From Porpolomopsis calyptriformis (Eukaryota > Basidiomycota > Agaricomycetes > Agaricales > Hygrophoraceae), in the NCBI GenBank assembly GCA_951640195.1, contig OX621169.1:1302001-1366000 (forward strand): DNA of 64,000 bases, given 5' to 3'. The notes under the pieces are model-generated. The model saw nothing but the letters and a program-made list of their open reading frames with translations. It made no database searches and was not told the origin of the DNA. Within the stretch, counting starts at the first letter, position 1. Each line of letters opens with the position of its first letter. Both the position numbers and the translations under genes were made by a program. Shown piece after piece: positions 60,754 through 64,000 of the stretch.

Positions 60754-62763
60754 GTGGACAAGTCGAACGAATGGACGGCGAATTTGTCATCGCATCATCT
60801 TAACTTCATACTCTTCCTGCTTGCGTGCGCTGGTCGCTCATTCATGGTTTCTTCCTCTGCCAGCATGTTTTCAGGACCTGGACTCAGTTTTTCTGGTGAC
60901 CTTCCTATCAAAACATCTACTCCCAACGTGAACCACCCCCAACCTAATAAGCCGGAAAATGATCCAAACAGTATTTCTGTAAAGCCTGACAAGGAACGCG
61001 AACGGGTGACGACCCCTGGCGGGTTTGAGAGGAAGCCCACGACGCCTTCAGGTCAGGAGATGACTGCTATACCTGACCCAGTGCCCGACACTGGTATTTA
61101 TACCTCATCCAACGGAATGCTCGTCTCGCACCATAGTCTGCCCACGTCGCCTGCTGCTGCACTGGAATCTATCTTGGCTACGCCGACTACGATGACACTT
61201 CTTCCGTCTCTTTTGTCGACGCCAATCGTTAGCATCCCTCCGTCCTCGTTGACATCAACATTCACTCTGGCAATAGCTACCACACACCCAAGCGTGGTTT
61301 ATCAACCGGCTGACTCTCGCCGCCACGTTTCTGTTGCCGTTATGACACTCTCAGTAATCGGTTCCATATTATTATTCTTGAGCCTCTTCATTGTTGCTAG
61401 AGTTTGTTCTCGTCCACGGCATCGTGTTCATCCTACGCCTTCCTTACCCATTCTCAAGGACGGGCCGGAGGACAACGACATCTTTGGTGTCGAAGGCTCT
61501 CCCCTATTTGGGGGCAAAGAAAGAGACTCTAGACCTGGAACCAACGCGGTGTGGACCTGGACTCAGTATCCGCAACCTGGATTCGTTATCGCGAGGCCCA
61601 TTCAGACTGCTGGATATGACTCCACTGTTATCTCTCAATCCCAGACTTCGAATAGACAAAAGACTCAAACAAGCCGGCGTGACTCTGTAGAGAAAAGCGC
61701 CTACCCATTCACAGGTTACGGGAGCGGCGCTCCTATCACTCCCGCCAACTCTTTGCAGCAAGTTCAAGATGCTGTGACTTCTGTCCCCTCCCGTTTGTCC
61801 GACGCTTCCGCGTCATTGTACCCAAACTCTGCTTTCAATGACATATCTGTAGGCGTCGCTATTGGCGAAGTGCCTCATGGCTACTCGGCCATTAAACGTT
61901 CAAAGTCCCAAGAGAAACAACGGAACCAACGTAATGGGAATTTCAAGGACAACATTGACCAGAACAACGACTTCAGTCCTGCAAGGTATTCTCAGGGTTT
62001 TGCTTACGACGGTGCAGATGTCTCTTCCCCAGTCGATTCACTCGTCAACACATACATCCCTCTTGCACCCATGGCCGCTATAGGTGGTGGCCGTAGTCGC
62101 ATCAAGTCAACATATTACTCCCCCGGAGTCTACCGCCGTATGTCTGGTGTTCCGCCACCTCTTTCACTCGCTGCCACATCCACCAAAGCCAGCTTTGCGA
62201 GCGCCATCCCCTTTCCTTCGCAACCTAGCCTCCGCAAATCGGATTGGGGCAGAGAACGGGATACACAGGCAGTGACTTCAGCCTTCGGCCTGGAGACCCC
62301 ATCTCTCCTTTCACCACAGCCCACGTTATTCCCCGACGATTCGCTTAGTGTAGCTGAAAGCCCTCGCGAAGGAAACGCCGATGACCGTAGCCGAAGAAAA
62401 TCAGTTCCAAGACTGGCTACTGGTGCCGCCCAGGAAGGAATCACGGCATCACCCACAGAGGTCAATATCGCGTTAGGGAATCTTATGTTATCCGGTTTTA
62501 CTCCTACGTCCAAGTCGCTTGCGTCGCTCTCTAGACAAGACACCCTTCCATCATCCAGGAGTATCGGGAAGAAGTGTTTCCGAACCAATGACAAACCACC
62601 TCGGGTTCCTTCACCGCCTCCTCTTCCATCGCTGACACAGATGGCACTGGCTCATGCAAACCCGGAGGCTTATGCGGACTATCGGAGCCCAACATACAGC
62701 ATTTATAAAGGACTCTATGAAGACGGTGACAGAAAGAGCCGGGTTGAGTCAGTTGTCCTTTGA
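60754..62763 (+). CDS. Single-pass membrane protein with Ser/Thr-rich ectodomain
   Basis: I do not recognise the family. One uninterrupted frame gives 669 residues, unusual in this intron-rich window. The first 35 residues contain a hydrophobic stretch (FILFLLACAGRSFMV) that could be a signal peptide. The next 155 residues are rich in Ser, Thr and Pro, fitting O-mannosylation. A strong membrane helix follows at about residues 193-215 (VAVMTLSVIGSILLFLSLFI) with basic residues after it. The remaining cytosolic tail of about 450 residues is low-complexity with many Ser/Pro sites and short conserved-looking patches (PREGNADDRSRRKSVPRL). This is the layout of a wall sensor or mucin-like protein; that is a guess from topology alone. 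Confidence 0.68.
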   Translation: MDKSNEWTANLSSHHLNFILFLLACAGRSFMVSSSASMFSGPGLSFSGDLPIKTSTPNVNHPQPNKPENDPNSISVKPDKERERVTTPGGFERKPTTPSGQEMTAIPDPVPDTGIYTSSNGMLVSHHSLPTSPAAALESILATPTTMTLLPSLLSTPIVSIPPSSLTSTFTLAIATTHPSVVYQPADSRRHVSVAVMTLSVIGSILLFLSLFIVARVCSRPRHRVHPTPSLPILKDGPEDNDIFGVEGSPLFGGKERDSRPGTNAVWTWTQYPQPGFVIARPIQTAGYDSTVISQSQTSNRQKTQTSRRDSVEKSAYPFTGYGSGAPITPANSLQQVQDAVTSVPSRLSDASASLYPNSAFNDISVGVAIGEVPHGYSAIKRSKSQEKQRNQRNGNFKDNIDQNNDFSPARYSQGFAYDGADVSSPVDSLVNTYIPLAPMAAIGGGRSRIKSTYYSPGVYRRMSGVPPPLSLAATSTKASFASAIPFPSQPSLRKSDWGRERDTQAVTSAFGLETPSLLSPQPTLFPDDSLSVAESPREGNADDRSRRKSVPRLATGAAQEGITASPTEVNIALGNLMLSGFTPTSKSLASLSRQDTLPSSRSIGKKCFRTNDKPPRVPSPPPLPSLTQMALAHANPEAYADYRSPTYSIYKGLYEDGDRKSRVESVVL

Positions 62764-62993
62764 TGTGTTCGCATTAGCCTGTATTTTTATTTACCAAACT
62801 ATCCTACTTGTCTTTCATCCTTCAATCTAATGCACCGCCAGCGACGCTGACTCCGTCCCCATCAAGGCTGGTGCATGTCATGCTAACGTTACGCAGTGAT
62901 CAAGGTTTGATATCCGGGCCTACCTCACTGTTGACCTCGATACACCTTAGCCGCAGCTTATTCGCAGCAGCCTTCACCTCCTGCCTCCGCATA

Positions 62994-64000
62994 ATGTCGT
63001 ACCATGCAGACGCGAAGGCAGCTATTGGAGTATCGCCCAAGAACAAGACTGACGAACCCGCGGAAAATGACTTGAGGTTAGGGTTAATAAACCCATTTCT
63101 GCCATCGGCGTCCTTGTCATGCGGCATACCTCTGAGGTATCTTTCGTGAGTTCAGATCCCAGAGCACCCAAGAGCTACTCTTCCAGGCTCGCATAAATGG
63201 GAGCATCGTCTTCGCCATTTCACTAACACCGTTTCTCTTCGCCAGTTTAGCGGCCTTAGCCATTCAAAACTCTATGTTAACGATAATAATGCACTACTCA
63301 AGGGTGTCCATTCCACCCTCACGAACGTACTCCGCAGCAACCGCTGTTCTCATGAACGAGTTGTTGAAAGGTTTCATTTCTCTCGCAATCGCCTTCACAC
63401 GCATAGACATTTCAGTGTCCCGTAATTCCGATACCCTTCAAGGACCTTTTACTTCTTCTGCTTCTGGGAACTCCTCTGGCCCCCTATTTTATCTGCGAAG
63501 ACTGTCACTTCGCATCAGGAAAATGTTCAACGACATTTTCAGCCCAGATTGCTGGAAATTGTCAATTCCAGCTATTCTATACGGTTGGTTCGCTTTCCTT
63601 ATACCTCATGGACGTTAATACGATACTTCTTGGCCTTCCAGTCATCCAAAACAATCTCCAATTCGTCGCAATCTCTAATTTAGAAGCGGCGACATTTCAA
63701 GTCAGCTACCAATTAAAAATCTTGACGACCGCCGCCTTTTCCGTCATTCTTCTCCGAAAGCAACTTTCCTCGAGTCAATGGCTCGCCCTTTTCCTACTCG
63801 CTATCGGGGTAGGCATCGTACAAGTCCAGTCCAGCACGGGCGGTGCAACGACGATGCCAAATCTCGTTCTTGATATGCGCACGATGAATCAGATGAAAGG
63901 TCTTATCGCTGTCGTAGCCGCGTGCTTTACATCCGGCCTCGCTGGCGTCTACTTCGAGATGGTCCTCAAAAACTCGTCGGCGAATGTGTGGGTTCGCAAT
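62994..64000 (+). CDS. SLC35A-type UDP-sugar transporter, cut by window edge
   Basis: Golgi nucleotide-sugar/UMP antiporter family (UDP-galactose or UDP-N-acetylglucosamine transporters). Exons 62994-63145, 63246-63583 and 63642 to the edge. The protein begins with a polar segment, then [40 protein letters not shown] and [17 protein letters not shown]. After a Ser-rich loop come [40 protein letters not shown] and [20 protein letters not shown], which are signature segments of the family. The C-terminal helices are outside the window. The substrate cannot be told from this part. Confidence 0.88.

Overview
The window is nuclear DNA of a filamentous basidiomycete, most likely an agaricomycete. 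Almost every gene is cut by many introns of about 45-65 nt with GT-AG (sometimes GC-AG) borders, genes are packed on both strands with short spacers, and the conserved proteins (Atg2, Spt6, Spt8, Pab1, SCAMP, Cmr1) have a fungal architecture. I rebuilt 24 protein-coding genes plus a six-member local family. For most genes the summed exon length divides exactly by three, which is a strong internal check on the splice sites given.

Layout. 1-11 kb: NUP133 (runs off the left edge), a PRCC-domain protein, CMR1, the divergent pair CSM3/NTM1, mitochondrial GTP:AMP kinase, COQ11-like SDR. 11-20 kb: secreted double-psi-beta-barrel protein, SCAMP, PAB1, SPT8. 20-29 kb: a deaminase, SPT6, an unknown membrane protein, SRP54. 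29-37 kb: ATG2. 37-50 kb: RLP24, RPL7 (one intron carries a candidate C/D snoRNA), a LisH-CTLH-CRA protein, a PQ-loop transporter, LIN1, RAD54, a chromodomain protein. 50-56 kb: an array of BRI3-like small membrane protein genes mixed with broken copies of both flanking genes. 56-64 kb: a RAD9/Crb2/53BP1-type checkpoint protein, an unknown single-pass membrane protein, and an SLC35-type nucleotide-sugar transporter (runs off the right edge).

Most genes are unrelated housekeeping genes and the window is not a metabolic cluster. Several act on chromatin and DNA repair (CMR1, CSM3, SPT6, SPT8, RAD54, RAD9/CRB2, chromodomain protein), others on the large ribosomal subunit (RLP24, RPL7). Many are divergent pairs that must share a promoter; CSM3 and NTM1 may even share a CATG as overlapping start codons.

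The most unusual part is 50.3-56.3 kb. Five intact BRI3-like genes and one broken one lie between the chromodomain gene and the RAD9/CRB2 gene, and the spacers hold truncated copies of the chromodomain 5' exons (inverted) and of the RAD9/CRB2 3' exons. Four of the five intact genes keep the same GATCACGTGGC element about 124-136 nt before the start codon. Two further points stand out: about six or seven GC-AG introns, several forced by reading frame, and a probable snoRNA in RPL7 whose guide matches a universally conserved 28S rRNA segment.
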